From Spirochaetota bacterium (GTDB taxonomy: Bacteria; Spirochaetota; UBA4802; JAFGJZ01), in NCBI GenBank assembly GCA_023396665.1, contig JAEWVL010000467.1, positions 1-9,760 of the forward strand: 9,760 nt of DNA, in the 5' to 3' direction. Under the pieces are notes generated by a model. It was not told the DNA's origin. It saw only the letters and a program-made list of their open reading frames with translations, and did no database searches. Below, in pieces: positions 1 to 6,621 of this stretch (positions are counted from its first letter, which is position 1; each line of letters begins with the position of its first letter). Position numbers and translations under genes: made by a program.

Positions 1-1
1 T

Positions 2-2353
2 TCTTTCGCACCAAAACAACCCAACGCAAAGAAGATCGGCATACCCCGTTCTTTTTATGTCAACACGCTCTATCCCCTCTACCACACCTTTTTCAACGAT
101 CTCGGCTTCGAAGTGGTTTTGTCGGAAGAGATTCTTCACAAGGGCACACAACGTGTGAATTCTTCGTTCTGCTTTCCGGCCTTGCTTGCTCACGGCATGC
201 TTGAAGATCTTAAAAACCGAAACTGCGACTACTTTTTTCTCCCGGAAATCAAGGAGCTTTCGGTTGTCAACAGCTGGTCCAGGGCGATCGGACACCAGGC
301 CACCTGTATCACGATACAGGGAGAGCCCTATTATATGGCCACAGCCTTCAGGGAGATTCGCGATCGTTTTCTTTCTCCGGTCTTAAACTGGCGTCTGGGC
401 TGGGAGTCCATGCGTGATACATTCGCGGACATGGTCGTTGCGATCGGCTGCGACAGAAATGCGGCTCTTGCGGCTTACGATGCGGGAGTAAAAAAACTGA
501 AAGCGTCTTTCGAGGCGAGAGCTGAAATCGGCCGCAGAGCTCTCGAGCAGGTAAAGAATGATCCCGATTCGATCGGAATAGTTATCTTCGGACGATCCTA
601 CAACGCATTTTCTGATGACGCAAACATGGGCGTTCCGCGGAAATTCGCATCGCGCAAAATCTATTGCATACCTTTCGACGCGCTGCCCTTTCACGACGAA
701 CACTCAATGGAAAACATGACCTGGGCGAACGGGCAGGATCTTTTACGCTGTGCGCGCTACATCAAAAAGCATCCCAGACTTTTCGGCGTGTTTATCACGA
801 ATTTCAGCTGCGGTCCCGACTCTTTTCTCGTCACCTATTTCCGCGACATCATGCAGACTAAGCCCTCGCTCACAATCGAGATAGACAATCATACCGCCGA
901 CGCGGGGATAAACACGCGTATAGAGGCTTTCATTGATATTATCGCGCGCTATCTGAACATCGGCTCAATACAGACGAAAAGCGCCCCGTTCAACAGAGCC
1001 GAACTGCTTACAATCAAAGGCAAGACGCTTTATAAAACGAGCAGCGGAGAACTGGTGCCGCTTACAGACAAACGGGTGAAAATACTGTTTCCGTCGATGG
1101 GTCGAACCACGGCACTCACGACCTGTGCGGTCTTTGAAAGTTACGGACTGCGCGCACAGGTCGTTCCGCAACCCGGTGTGCGCACTCTCAAACTCGGAAG
1201 GGCGAACACCTCATGCAAGGAATGTCTGCCATTGACAATCACGATCGGCGGACTTCTCGAGTATCTTGAAGACCGGAAAGACAAAGACGAACTGCTGCTG
1301 TGGTTCATGCCTTCAGCTCACGGCAGCTGCCGTTTCGGACAGTACTATATTTTCACACACCGAATCGTCGAAAAAAATCAGTTCGAAAACATCGCAACGA
1401 TGACCCTCTCCTCGGAGAGCAACTACTGCGGACTTGGAGTCATGGCCACAATACGCGCCATGAGGGGTATCTTTGTCGGCGATATGATGGATGACATAAA
1501 AAACGCGATTCTCGCACTCGCGATTGACCGTGAAAGCGCACTTGCCGTTTTTGACCGTGAATTCGAAAAGCTGCTTCAGGAACTCAGACGGGGGGGCAGG
1601 AACATCTTCGCTGCACTCAAAAAGGCCTCACGCGAATTCGCAAAAATCCCCCTGAAACTTCCGATCTCAAAAGCGAAGAAAGTCGTCATGGCCGGGGAGA
1701 TTTTTGTCCGCAGAGACGAACTCTCATCGCAGTCAGTTGTCACCGCGCTCGCAGAGCGGGAGATAGTGGTTCAGCGCGCACCGGTTATGGAGTGGATCAG
1801 ATTTATCGATGCCCGTATACGTTATGAAGAGAAGAAAAAATTCAATCTGAAGAGCACACTTGAAATACTGGTCAGAAGAACGCTGACAACCTCTGTTGAG
1901 AAACGCATGAAGAGGATTCTCGCAAAATCGGGCTTACTGCACTTCGAGATGGTTGACATGGACAAGGTTCTCAATACCGCCGGTTCATTTGTCGACAGGT
2001 GGTTTCACGGCGAGGTTGTTCTTGTCGTCGGCCGCTTCTTTAACGATATACTGAAAGATTTTCACGGATTGATTTCGATAGGACCTTTCGCCTGTCTGCC
2101 GACACGTGTTACCGAGTCCATTCTTACTCCCGAATCACGCACCACGGGAAACGACAGAATAGACGCTCTGCACAACAATGAAGTGCTCAAATCCGCCGTC
2201 AATCTGCCTTTTCTCTCGATTGAAAGTGATGGAAATCCGTTCCCGCAGATTATTGATGCGCAAATCGAAGCCTTTATCCTGCAAGTTGAAAGGGTATATG
2301 CCTCGGCGGAGAAAGCAAAAGTCAGCACCGATGACGGAGAAGACTGCGCGTAA
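2..2353 (+). CDS. 2-hydroxyacyl-CoA dehydratase activase-related protein, C-terminal part (DUF2229 plus HgdB-like region); 5' end outside window
   Basis: The reading frame is open from base 2, so the gene starts upstream; 783 codons are visible. The GTG at 113 is internal, because family-typical sequence (KIGIPRSFYVNTLYP) precedes it. Full members are about 1400 aa, with one or two BcrA/BadF-type ATPase domains first, then DUF2229, then a region like the dehydratase subunit. Here the ATPase part is missing to the left. Counting residues from 113, visible marks are SSFCFPALLAHG (Cys20), NFSCGPDSF (Cys233), TSCKECLPL (Cys368 and Cys371), HGSCRFGQY (Cys406), NYCGLG (Cys439) and the C-terminal SIESDGNPFPQ. 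The conserved cysteines suggest Fe-S cluster binding in the cytoplasm. Known relatives activate, or resemble, radical 2-hydroxyacyl-CoA dehydratases, but the role of these giant fused forms is unproven. No partner dehydratase gene lies in the window. The tail after about residue 730 is low-complexity and hydrophilic. A 7-G run near 1590 is in frame. Confidence 0.88.
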   Translation, partial: SFAPKQPNAKKIGIPRSFYVNTLYPLYHTFFNDLGFEVVLSEEILHKGTQRVNSSFCFPALLAHGMLEDLKNRNCDYFFLPEIKELSVVNSWSRAIGHQATCITIQGEPYYMATAFREIRDRFLSPVLNWRLGWESMRDTFADMVVAIGCDRNAALAAYDAGVKKLKASFEARAEIGRRALEQVKNDPDSIGIVIFGRSYNAFSDDANMGVPRKFASRKIYCIPFDALPFHDEHSMENMTWANGQDLLRCARYIKKHPRLFGVFITNFSCGPDSFLVTYFRDIMQTKPSLTIEIDNHTADAGINTRIEAFIDIIARYLNIGSIQTKSAPFNRAELLTIKGKTLYKTSSGELVPLTDKRVKILFPSMGRTTALTTCAVFESYGLRAQVVPQPGVRTLKLGRANTSCKECLPLTITIGGLLEYLEDRKDKDELLLWFMPSAHGSCRFGQYYIFTHRIVEKNQFENIATMTLSSESNYCGLGVMATIRAMRGIFVGDMMDDIKNAILALAIDRESALAVFDREFEKLLQELRRGGRNIFAALKKASREFAKIPLKLPISKAKKVVMAGEIFVRRDELSSQSVVTALAEREIVVQRAPVMEWIRFIDARIRYEEKKKFNLKSTLEILVRRTLTTSVEKRMKRILAKSGLLHFEMVDMDKVLNTAGSFVDRWFHGEVVLVVGRFFNDILKDFHGLISIGPFACLPTRVTESILTPESRTTGNDRIDALHNNEVLKSAVNLPFLSIESDGNPFPQIIDAQIEAFILQVERVYASAEKAKVSTDDGEDCA

Positions 2354-2362
2354 ACTTCGAAC

Positions 2363-2395
2363 GAAGCGGGATGATCACTCGATGTATCCCGCTTC
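2363..2395. terminator. Hairpin between convergent genes
   Basis: A perfect 10-bp stem (GAAGCGGGAT at 2363-2372, ATCCCGCTTC at 2386-2395) with a 13-base loop starts 10 bases after the stop of the activase-related gene. It overlaps the last codons of radC, which converges on it. There is no strong T run on either side, so it is a weak intrinsic or factor-assisted terminator at best. A small alternative hairpin (CTTCG/CGAAG, 2355-2366) competes for the left arm. Confidence 0.45.
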
Positions 2396-3052
2396 ACGAA
2401 GACTGAGGTAGCCCGATTCACAAACGATGAGATGATCGATGAGCTTGATGCCGAGTATCGAACCGGCCTGTGTAAGACGCTTGGTGATATCGATATCCTG
2501 TCGTGAGGGATCAAGCAGTCCGGAGGGATGATTGTGAACCACAATAATACCGGTGGCATTCTCCCGCACAGCCACTGAAAAAATTTCGCGCGGATGTACG
2601 AGTGTCTCCGAAACCGTACCCACCGAAATCAGCTTCTTGCAGATAATTTCATTTCTCGTATTGAGCACAAAGAGCATGAAGACTTCGCGCCCCATTCCGC
2701 TGGTCACCAACTGAGCCTCTTTCCAGACATCTTCAGGCGAACCGATTGCCCTGCTTCGCTCTATTTCAGGAAATATACGCCTGCCCATTTCAAGCGCGGC
2801 GAAGAGACGTGCCGTTTTTGTCGGTCCCATCCCCTTCTGCCGCAACAGTTCCTGACGACCTGTTCCGTAAATACCGTAAAGCCCGTTATATTGATAATAG
2901 AGCCGTGAAGAAAGTTCAAATACATCATGTTGTTTGGTTCCCGTACCCATTATCATAGCAATAAGTTCAACATCAGAGAAGTTGCGGATATCGGCTCCAC
3001 CGGCGAACTTCTGCAGCGGAAATATCTTTAGCGCATCATCGATTGCCTGCAC
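2375..3052 (-). CDS. radC: RadC-family JAMM/MPN+ domain protein
   Basis: About 225 aa, the normal length for RadC. An N-terminal helix-hairpin-helix-like region (GIYGTGRQELLRQKGMGP) is followed by the C-terminal MPN+/JAMM metal-site domain. The signature HNHPSG...PSRQD gives the expected zinc ligands His173, His175 and Asp186, numbered from the GTG start. The family was once linked to DNA repair, but the biochemical role of RadC is unresolved; relatives occur in both chromosomes and mobile elements. I chose the GTG at 3052 because AAGGAGGT lies immediately upstream of it. The in-frame ATG at 3076 would place this perfect Shine-Dalgarno sequence inside the coding region and has no ribosome site of its own. 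The SD-to-GTG spacing is short (about 4 bases), so 3076 remains possible. The gene stands alone, convergent with the activase-related gene; no mobile-element genes are next to it. All catalytic residues are present. Confidence 0.92.
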   Translation of the reverse strand: MQAIDDALKIFPLQKFAGGADIRNFSDVELIAMIMGTGTKQHDVFELSSRLYYQYNGLYGIYGTGRQELLRQKGMGPTKTARLFAALEMGRRIFPEIERSRAIGSPEDVWKEAQLVTSGMGREVFMLFVLNTRNEIICKKLISVGTVSETLVHPREIFSVAVRENATGIIVVHNHPSGLLDPSRQDIDITKRLTQAGSILGIKLIDHLIVCESGYLSLREAGYIE

Positions 3053-3222
3053 AGAACCTCCTTGAAAACGAAACATTTTGCAACGCTGTCTTGTCCCGAA
3101 AACTATACATACGATTAGTCATTTTATATTATTTTTAATACCGGTGCCGCCCAGGAAGACTCAGAACAAAAGCCTGCATGAAGTAAACGTTTTCAAAGAT
3201 CGATTTGTAAAAAGAATTTCAC

Positions 3223-3300
3223 TTTTTTTGGCAGCTTTAGCATTTTTTGCAAAATAAAAACTTTTTTTCTTGACGGGGGATTAATTTTCATATATATGAT
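3223..3300 (+). promoter_or_regulatory. Sigma70-type promoter with upstream T/A tracts
   Basis: The -35 box is TTGACG (3270-3275). The -10 is TATATG (3293-3298, 17-base spacer) or TATGAT (3295-3300, 19-base spacer). Start of transcription would be near 3305. Directly upstream are T7, T6 and T7 tracts at 3223-3229, 3243-3248 and 3262-3268, with A runs at 3251-3260. The T-tract centres are about 19.5 bases apart, close to two helical turns, a pattern expected of curved DNA or an UP element. This predicts a strong promoter driving the leader and the 249-aa gene. It is inference from sequence only. Confidence 0.6.
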
Positions 3301-3530
3301 TCTTTATTAATTCAGTAAATATTCATCAACAATTAAAATTTTTCTGACAAGCGGCTCTCCGTTGATATTTTGCGGGTGTCATGCCTGTTGCAGCAAAAGT
3401 CTTTGAATCGAATATACTTTTCGATTATGTACGAAAACCACAGCTGACGTATATGAGCGCAAGCGCTCGCATTTCGAGGGGAGACCGCAGGTTAACTACA
3501 AGGCTCCCCTTACTTAATTAATAGAAAGAA
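3301..3530 (+). ncRNA. Candidate structured leader RNA (no known family recognised)
   Basis: This gene-free stretch between the promoter and the 249-aa gene can fold into a branched structure. A closing stem pairs 3305-3312 with 3516-3523 (8 bp) and, after one mismatch, 3314-3318 with 3510-3514 (5 bp). Inside are short hairpins: AGCGG/CCGTT (3350-3363), TTTTGC/GCAAAA (3368-3398), AATCGAA/TTCGATT (3406-3426), GAGCG/CGCTC (3455-3468) and AGGGGAG/CTCCCCT (3477-3510, extendable past a bulged A). The predicted transcription start falls at the base of the closing stem. The stem ends just before the ribosome site AAAGGG (3529-3534) of the next gene, so it could be a cis-regulator. There is no T-run terminator at its end. 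I could not match it to a riboswitch, 6S RNA or tmRNA. A 46-codon reading frame (3381-3521) overlaps it. Confidence 0.35.
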
Positions 3531-3542
3531 AGGGTATTGTCG

Positions 3543-4292
3543 ATGCTGCTATCTCAAACAAATGTTACACGCACCAATGATTATGTCGCACCGTACCAAC
3601 GAGCTCCGTTTCAAAGCCCGATCCGCAGCAGCGAAAGTGTTCCCCCCTTCTTTGCCGGTGAACTCGCAATGGCCGTTATAAAGACACTGCGGGCGCAGCA
3701 GGCGACCATCATGGAAGACGGCAGCACGGACCCCGACTTTTATACAAATTTTTATCAAGACCACAAAAATCTTTTTCTGTCGCGTGATATAGTAAACCGG
3801 GATCTCGCATTGATCTACTCCAAGCAGATAATGATATTGCTCAAAAAGGAAAAGCTTGTTTTACAAAGCGACGGGAAGCTCGACGTTAACGGGGCGATTA
3901 TCACGCATACGCTTCGTCACAATCTTTTTTTTGCATTTTGGAACAAATGCGACTGGAAAGAGCTCTTTCCTTCTGTGCCCGAATACGCCGATGTTCTTTT
4001 CAGACACCGCCTTCTTCTTGTAGAGGAAATTCTCTGCAGCGACAAACCCGTTTCGATAGATCAGCTCACCGATGAATTTCTGCTCGAATCCGGCGCACGA
4101 TGTGACGATGAACTGCTTTTTGTTTCATATCTTGATTTTACCGTGTTGACCTGGCTTTCACACTTCGGCTTCATCACTTTCTCGAAGGGATCTTCGTATG
4201 ACAAGGTGATGCTGGCACTTACCGATGCGGGAAGAAACGCATTCAGGCTGCTTCTTCAGAATGCGGCCAGACATGATTTGTCAATTAATTGA
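3543..4292 (+). CDS. Hypothetical protein of unknown family, possible C-terminal winged-helix fold
   Basis: 249 aa, not recognised. The start ATG at 3543 is placed 8 bases after AAAGGG; the TTG at 3537 is only 2 bases from that site and is unlikely. There is no signal peptide or clear membrane segment, so the product is probably cytoplasmic. The first 35 residues are polar and likely disordered (many Ser, Thr, Pro, Gln). The rest is mostly helical with a charged/aromatic mix. The last 60 residues (DFTVLTWLSHFGFITFSKG, then LTDAGRNAF) resemble the helix-strand-strand pattern of winged-helix domains, where 'LTDAGR' is a common wing ending. A similar pattern near residues 85-110 (IMILLKKEKLVLQSDGKLDV) may be a second copy. 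A regulatory or DNA-binding role is therefore a guess. The gene has its own promoter and a long leader, and is convergent with the MocR gene. Confidence 0.75.
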   Translation: MLLSQTNVTRTNDYVAPYQRAPFQSPIRSSESVPPFFAGELAMAVIKTLRAQQATIMEDGSTDPDFYTNFYQDHKNLFLSRDIVNRDLALIYSKQIMILLKKEKLVLQSDGKLDVNGAIITHTLRHNLFFAFWNKCDWKELFPSVPEYADVLFRHRLLLVEEILCSDKPVSIDQLTDEFLLESGARCDDELLFVSYLDFTVLTWLSHFGFITFSKGSSYDKVMLALTDAGRNAFRLLLQNAARHDLSIN

Positions 4293-4410
4293 ACTCATTC
4301 ACATGATATTCTATGTATAGATAATCTTCATAAATGTAATCTTTGCAACCCGAACCTCGAATAGTTTCAATGAAATCCGCGGCGACATCATTTAGGGCGG
4401 TCTTGTTCGA

Positions 4411-4460
4411 GGCAGCCAATAAAAAAAACACCTTTTCAGGTGTTTTTTTTATTGGCTGCC
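4411..4460. terminator. Bidirectional intrinsic terminator, 23-bp perfect inverted repeat
   Basis: Arms 4411-4433 and 4438-4460 are exact reverse complements with a 4-base loop (TTTC). The core ACACCT/AGGTGT stem is flanked by A8 and T8 runs, so each strand reads as a stem followed by a T tract. The pairing goes on past the runs into ATTGGCTGCC, which on the - strand is the last codons and stop of the MocR gene (stop at 4449-4451). It serves both the 249-aa gene (+) and the MocR gene (-). Confidence 0.93.
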
Positions 4461-5879
4461 CGATACTACCTGCCTGACCCTGTTGCCGATTTTTTCAACA
4501 AGCACATACACTTCCCTGCTCCAGTTGCCCGCATTGAAACGCAGATAATTACGGAACTTCGAGTTCATGGAAAACATACACCCCGGAGCGAGAATGATTT
4601 CATCTTCGAGCATCTCACGGTACAGACGAAGCGAATCGACCCGATCCGGCATTTCCACCCAAAGAACGAAACCTCCGCCCGGATCAGAAACGCTTGTCCC
4701 TTCCGGAAAATGGCGAAGCACCGCCTGTCGCATCTCACGCATGTTTTCAGCAAGCCGCGCACGGGTTTTTTTCAGATGCCGCTCATGACACCCGTCTGCG
4801 AGATAGCGCGCAATAGCGATCTGGGAAAGCGCGGGCGTTCCGAGATTAATCTGGTTTTTGAATTTCTCAAGCTGCCGGTAATATTTGCCCGGCACTATCC
4901 ACCCGACACGAAGCCCCGGAGCAATCGTTTTTGAAAACGAGGAGCAAAGCAGTACATTGCCATCAGTATCGAAGGCCTTGCAGGCCGGAGGCGTCTTGAC
5001 ATCAAAATACAATTCTGAATATATTTCATCCTCAACCAGAGGTATCTCGCGTGCGGCAAGCATCTTCACGAGTCGCTCCCGTTTGCTTTCACCCATCAGC
5101 GCACCTGTAGGGTTTTGATAAGAAGGAATCGTGATAACCGCCTTTACGGGGTATGAGTCAAGAACGAAGGCAAGTGTTTCCAGGTGCATGCCGTCGGGTG
5201 CAACGGGAACCTCGACTATCTGCAGCGAAAGACTCTCGCACAATTGCAGAAAATTAAAATAGCATGGACTCTCAACAGCTATGGTGTCGCCCGGAGAACA
5301 GATCGCCGAGAGCGCGAGAAATATCGCCTCGGAACAACCCGCGGTGACAATGATCTCGTCGGGAGCAACACTCACACCCGAACGCAGCAGGTGAAAGGCT
5401 ATCTGCTCACGCAAAGGGCGATAACCGGGTGCCATACAATACTCGAGCGCTTCATTGCTGTGTTGCCGCAAGGCCTCCTGGTGATAGCGATAAAGTTTTT
5501 TTGAGGGCCACAAGGAACCGTCAATCAACGCGACGCCGAGCCCGGTGCTTGGCGTACAGACACCTTTTTCGCGAAAAGCGCTGTATATACGGCAAAGACT
5601 CACCTCTTCAGGATTCAGATTGAGATCATTCGCTGCAGCGACCTTGCCGCTCGTTTTTTTTCTTACATAATAGCCTGACTGCGGAACAGCCTCGATATAA
5701 TTTTTGTTTTCGAGATACCAGTACGATTCTTTTACCGTATTAATACTGACACCGAGATCCCGGCTCATATCCCGAATCGACGGAATACGATCACCCGCAG
5801 AAAGAATACCGCGATCAATCAGCAGTGCGACTTTTTCCGCAATCTCTTCGTACAGTTTCGCTTTCTTCAGTTCTTCCAT
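4449..5879 (-). CDS. MocR-family transcriptional regulator (GntR winged helix fused to class I aminotransferase-like domain)
   Basis: 476 aa, usual for MocR/GabR/PdxR-type regulators. The N-terminal GntR winged helix spans about 8-75 (GDRIPSIRDMSRDLGVS, then SGYYV). After a linker, the fold-type I PLP domain fills about 110-470. The key residues for PLP binding are all present: YQNPTG (Asn256), VEDEIY (Asp284, Tyr287), SSFSK (Lys317, the Schiff-base lysine) and NYLRFN (Arg447, carboxylate binding). Such proteins use PLP, alone or with an amino compound, as the effector and control genes for PLP synthesis or amino-acid/amine metabolism, often divergent from the regulator. The ATG at 5879 is chosen because GGAG lies 5 bases upstream and the domain starts at once; the longer frame to 5981 adds 34 residues of unlikely sequence and would run through the promoter. 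No aminotransferase or pdx gene lies nearby, so the target is unknown; the divergent DUF2917-like gene is the only adjacent candidate. Confidence 0.93.
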   Translation of the reverse strand: MEELKKAKLYEEIAEKVALLIDRGILSAGDRIPSIRDMSRDLGVSINTVKESYWYLENKNYIEAVPQSGYYVRKKTSGKVAAANDLNLNPEEVSLCRIYSAFREKGVCTPSTGLGVALIDGSLWPSKKLYRYHQEALRQHSNEALEYCMAPGYRPLREQIAFHLLRSGVSVAPDEIIVTAGCSEAIFLALSAICSPGDTIAVESPCYFNFLQLCESLSLQIVEVPVAPDGMHLETLAFVLDSYPVKAVITIPSYQNPTGALMGESKRERLVKMLAAREIPLVEDEIYSELYFDVKTPPACKAFDTDGNVLLCSSFSKTIAPGLRVGWIVPGKYYRQLEKFKNQINLGTPALSQIAIARYLADGCHERHLKKTRARLAENMREMRQAVLRHFPEGTSVSDPGGGFVLWVEMPDRVDSLRLYREMLEDEIILAPGCMFSMNSKFRNYLRFNAGNWSREVYVLVEKIGNRVRQVVSGSQ

Positions 5880-5960
5880 AAAATCTCCAACGTCAGATGA
5901 ACGCGGTCGCCTTAAACCGCAACGGGACGTTTCATTTCTCTGCGCAGCAGCAAGCACGAT

Positions 5961-5988
5961 AGTATAATGAAAGCATGGCAACAGTAAA
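5961..5988 (-). promoter_or_regulatory. Likely promoter of the MocR-type gene
   Basis: On the - strand, -35 TTTACT (5983-5988) and -10 TATACT (5961-5966) are 16 bases apart. This predicts a start near 5954 and a leader of about 75 bases. The same DNA carries a TATAAT-like box on the + strand (5963-5968) without an obvious -35. Confidence 0.45.
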
Positions 5989-6300
5989 GTTTTTTTTCGT
6001 ATCGTTACAAATCAGAAAACACAAATGCCTCGAGCCCAATTTCGTCAATTACTTGCGACACCGACTGTTTCTGTAATGCAAAATACGCTTATCAATCTGC
6101 CAATAACTTTATAATACAGAAAGGGTACAGATTTTTAAAAGCGGGGGGATACAGTCAGCCTTTAACCGGAAACTGTTCTTCACAAAGTAAGAAAACTGGT
6201 ACTTATGTGCTGTCTGAAAAGGTGCTAATTATAAAGGCGATCAAAGCCTTGCTTTGGCATAATGCCGGCAAATGCTTACCTTTTCTGAAAACAATGTATG
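5989..6300. other. Regulatory intergenic region between divergent MocR and DUF2917-like genes
   Basis: I see no gene here. A + strand TATAAT at 6110-6115 has a weak TTATCA 15 bases upstream (6089-6094). It is framed by an 8-bp inverted repeat, TTTCTGTA (6068-6075) and TACAGAAA (6115-6122). A perfect 11-base palindrome, GGCATAATGCC, lies at 6256-6266. The frame of the DUF2917-like gene stays open back to an ATG at 6207, but there is no ribosome site for that start. Confidence 0.4.
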
Positions 6301-6311
6301 AGGAGAACACG

Positions 6312-6581
6312 ATGGTGCAGCAGGAATATGACGCAGGCAGGATATTCTGGCTTGGCAGGGGCAAACGGATTTCTTGTGTCAGGGGGAAACTCTGGCTGAC
6401 CCGGCCCGGATCAGGCGACATGATCATCAATTCGGGTGAAAGCGTAACGATCGAAAAGAAAACACTCTGCGAAGTTCTGTGCGGAACCGCACTCGTCGAC
6501 GGGCTTTTGCCAGGAGAAAGGCGGGACCCTGTGGCAAACGCAATAATTTCAGGAAAAACTCTGCCGCTGCAGGAAATCTGA
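6312..6581 (+). CDS. Small DUF2917-like protein
   Basis: 89 aa. The start ATG at 6312 is set by AGGAG (6301-6305) six bases upstream; longer in-frame starts at 6207 and 6294 lack a ribosome site. The stretch RISCVRGKLWLTRPGSGD, then MIINSGESVTIEKK, matches the compact beta pattern of DUF2917: a 'G-x-LWLT-x-x-G-D' core followed by 'G(E/D)S', reminiscent of a one-layer cupin-like sheet. The function of that family is unknown. There is no signal peptide, so it is probably cytoplasmic. The last 20 residues (ERRDPVANAIISGKTLPLQ) look unstructured. It is divergent from the MocR regulator and convergent with the exported protein gene. The family assignment is from memory of the motif and is moderately sure. 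Confidence 0.72.
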   Translation: MVQQEYDAGRIFWLGRGKRISCVRGKLWLTRPGSGDMIINSGESVTIEKKTLCEVLCGTALVDGLLPGERRDPVANAIISGKTLPLQEI

Positions 6582-6620
6582 GCATATAAAAGCCAGTCGT
6601 GTAATTTTTATAGCGGCAGA
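6560..6620. terminator. Weak terminator-like inverted repeat between convergent genes
   Basis: TCTGCCGCT (6560-6568) and AGCGGCAGA (6612-6620) are perfect 9-bp complements. Nested inside on the right arm is an AT stem, ATAAAA/TTTTAT (6586-6591 and 6606-6611). The repeat runs from the 3' end of the DUF2917-like gene to one base before the stop of the facing gene. The loop is long and there is no T run after it, so a terminator role is uncertain. Confidence 0.3.
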
Positions 6621-6621
6621 A

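Noticed and set aside
1588..1596. Run of seven G as a possible frameshift site
   Set aside because: The frame continues intact with family-like sequence on both sides.
2062..2559. 165-codon frame on the - strand across the end of the activase-related gene
   Set aside because: It overlaps two well-supported genes in another frame and its Ser/Ile-rich product has no recognisable domain.
3206..3230. AAAAAG/CTTTTT stem followed by T residues, read as a terminator
   Set aside because: The stem is pure A/T except one pair and no + strand gene precedes it; it belongs to the T-tract region upstream of the promoter.
3477..3523. preQ1-like riboswitch (small hairpin followed by an A/T-rich tail before a ribosome site)
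   Set aside because: The loop and tail do not carry the conserved bases of that class that I know.
3300..3530. The AT-rich outer arms read as terminal inverted repeats of a miniature mobile element
   Set aside because: No target-site duplication is visible next to the arms and no second copy is in the window; an RNA stem explains the position better.
4361..4375. GTTTCAATGAAATCC, similar to the start of some CRISPR repeats
   Set aside because: Only one copy is present, with no spaced repeats and no cas genes.
5880..5981. Longer N-terminus for the MocR gene, from the ATG at 5981
   Set aside because: The extra 34 residues are not family-like, cover the predicted promoter, and the ATG at 5879 has its own GGAG site.
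6025..6114. 29-codon frame in the MocR upstream region
   Set aside because: No ribosome site, no recognisable product, and it runs through promoter-like sequence.
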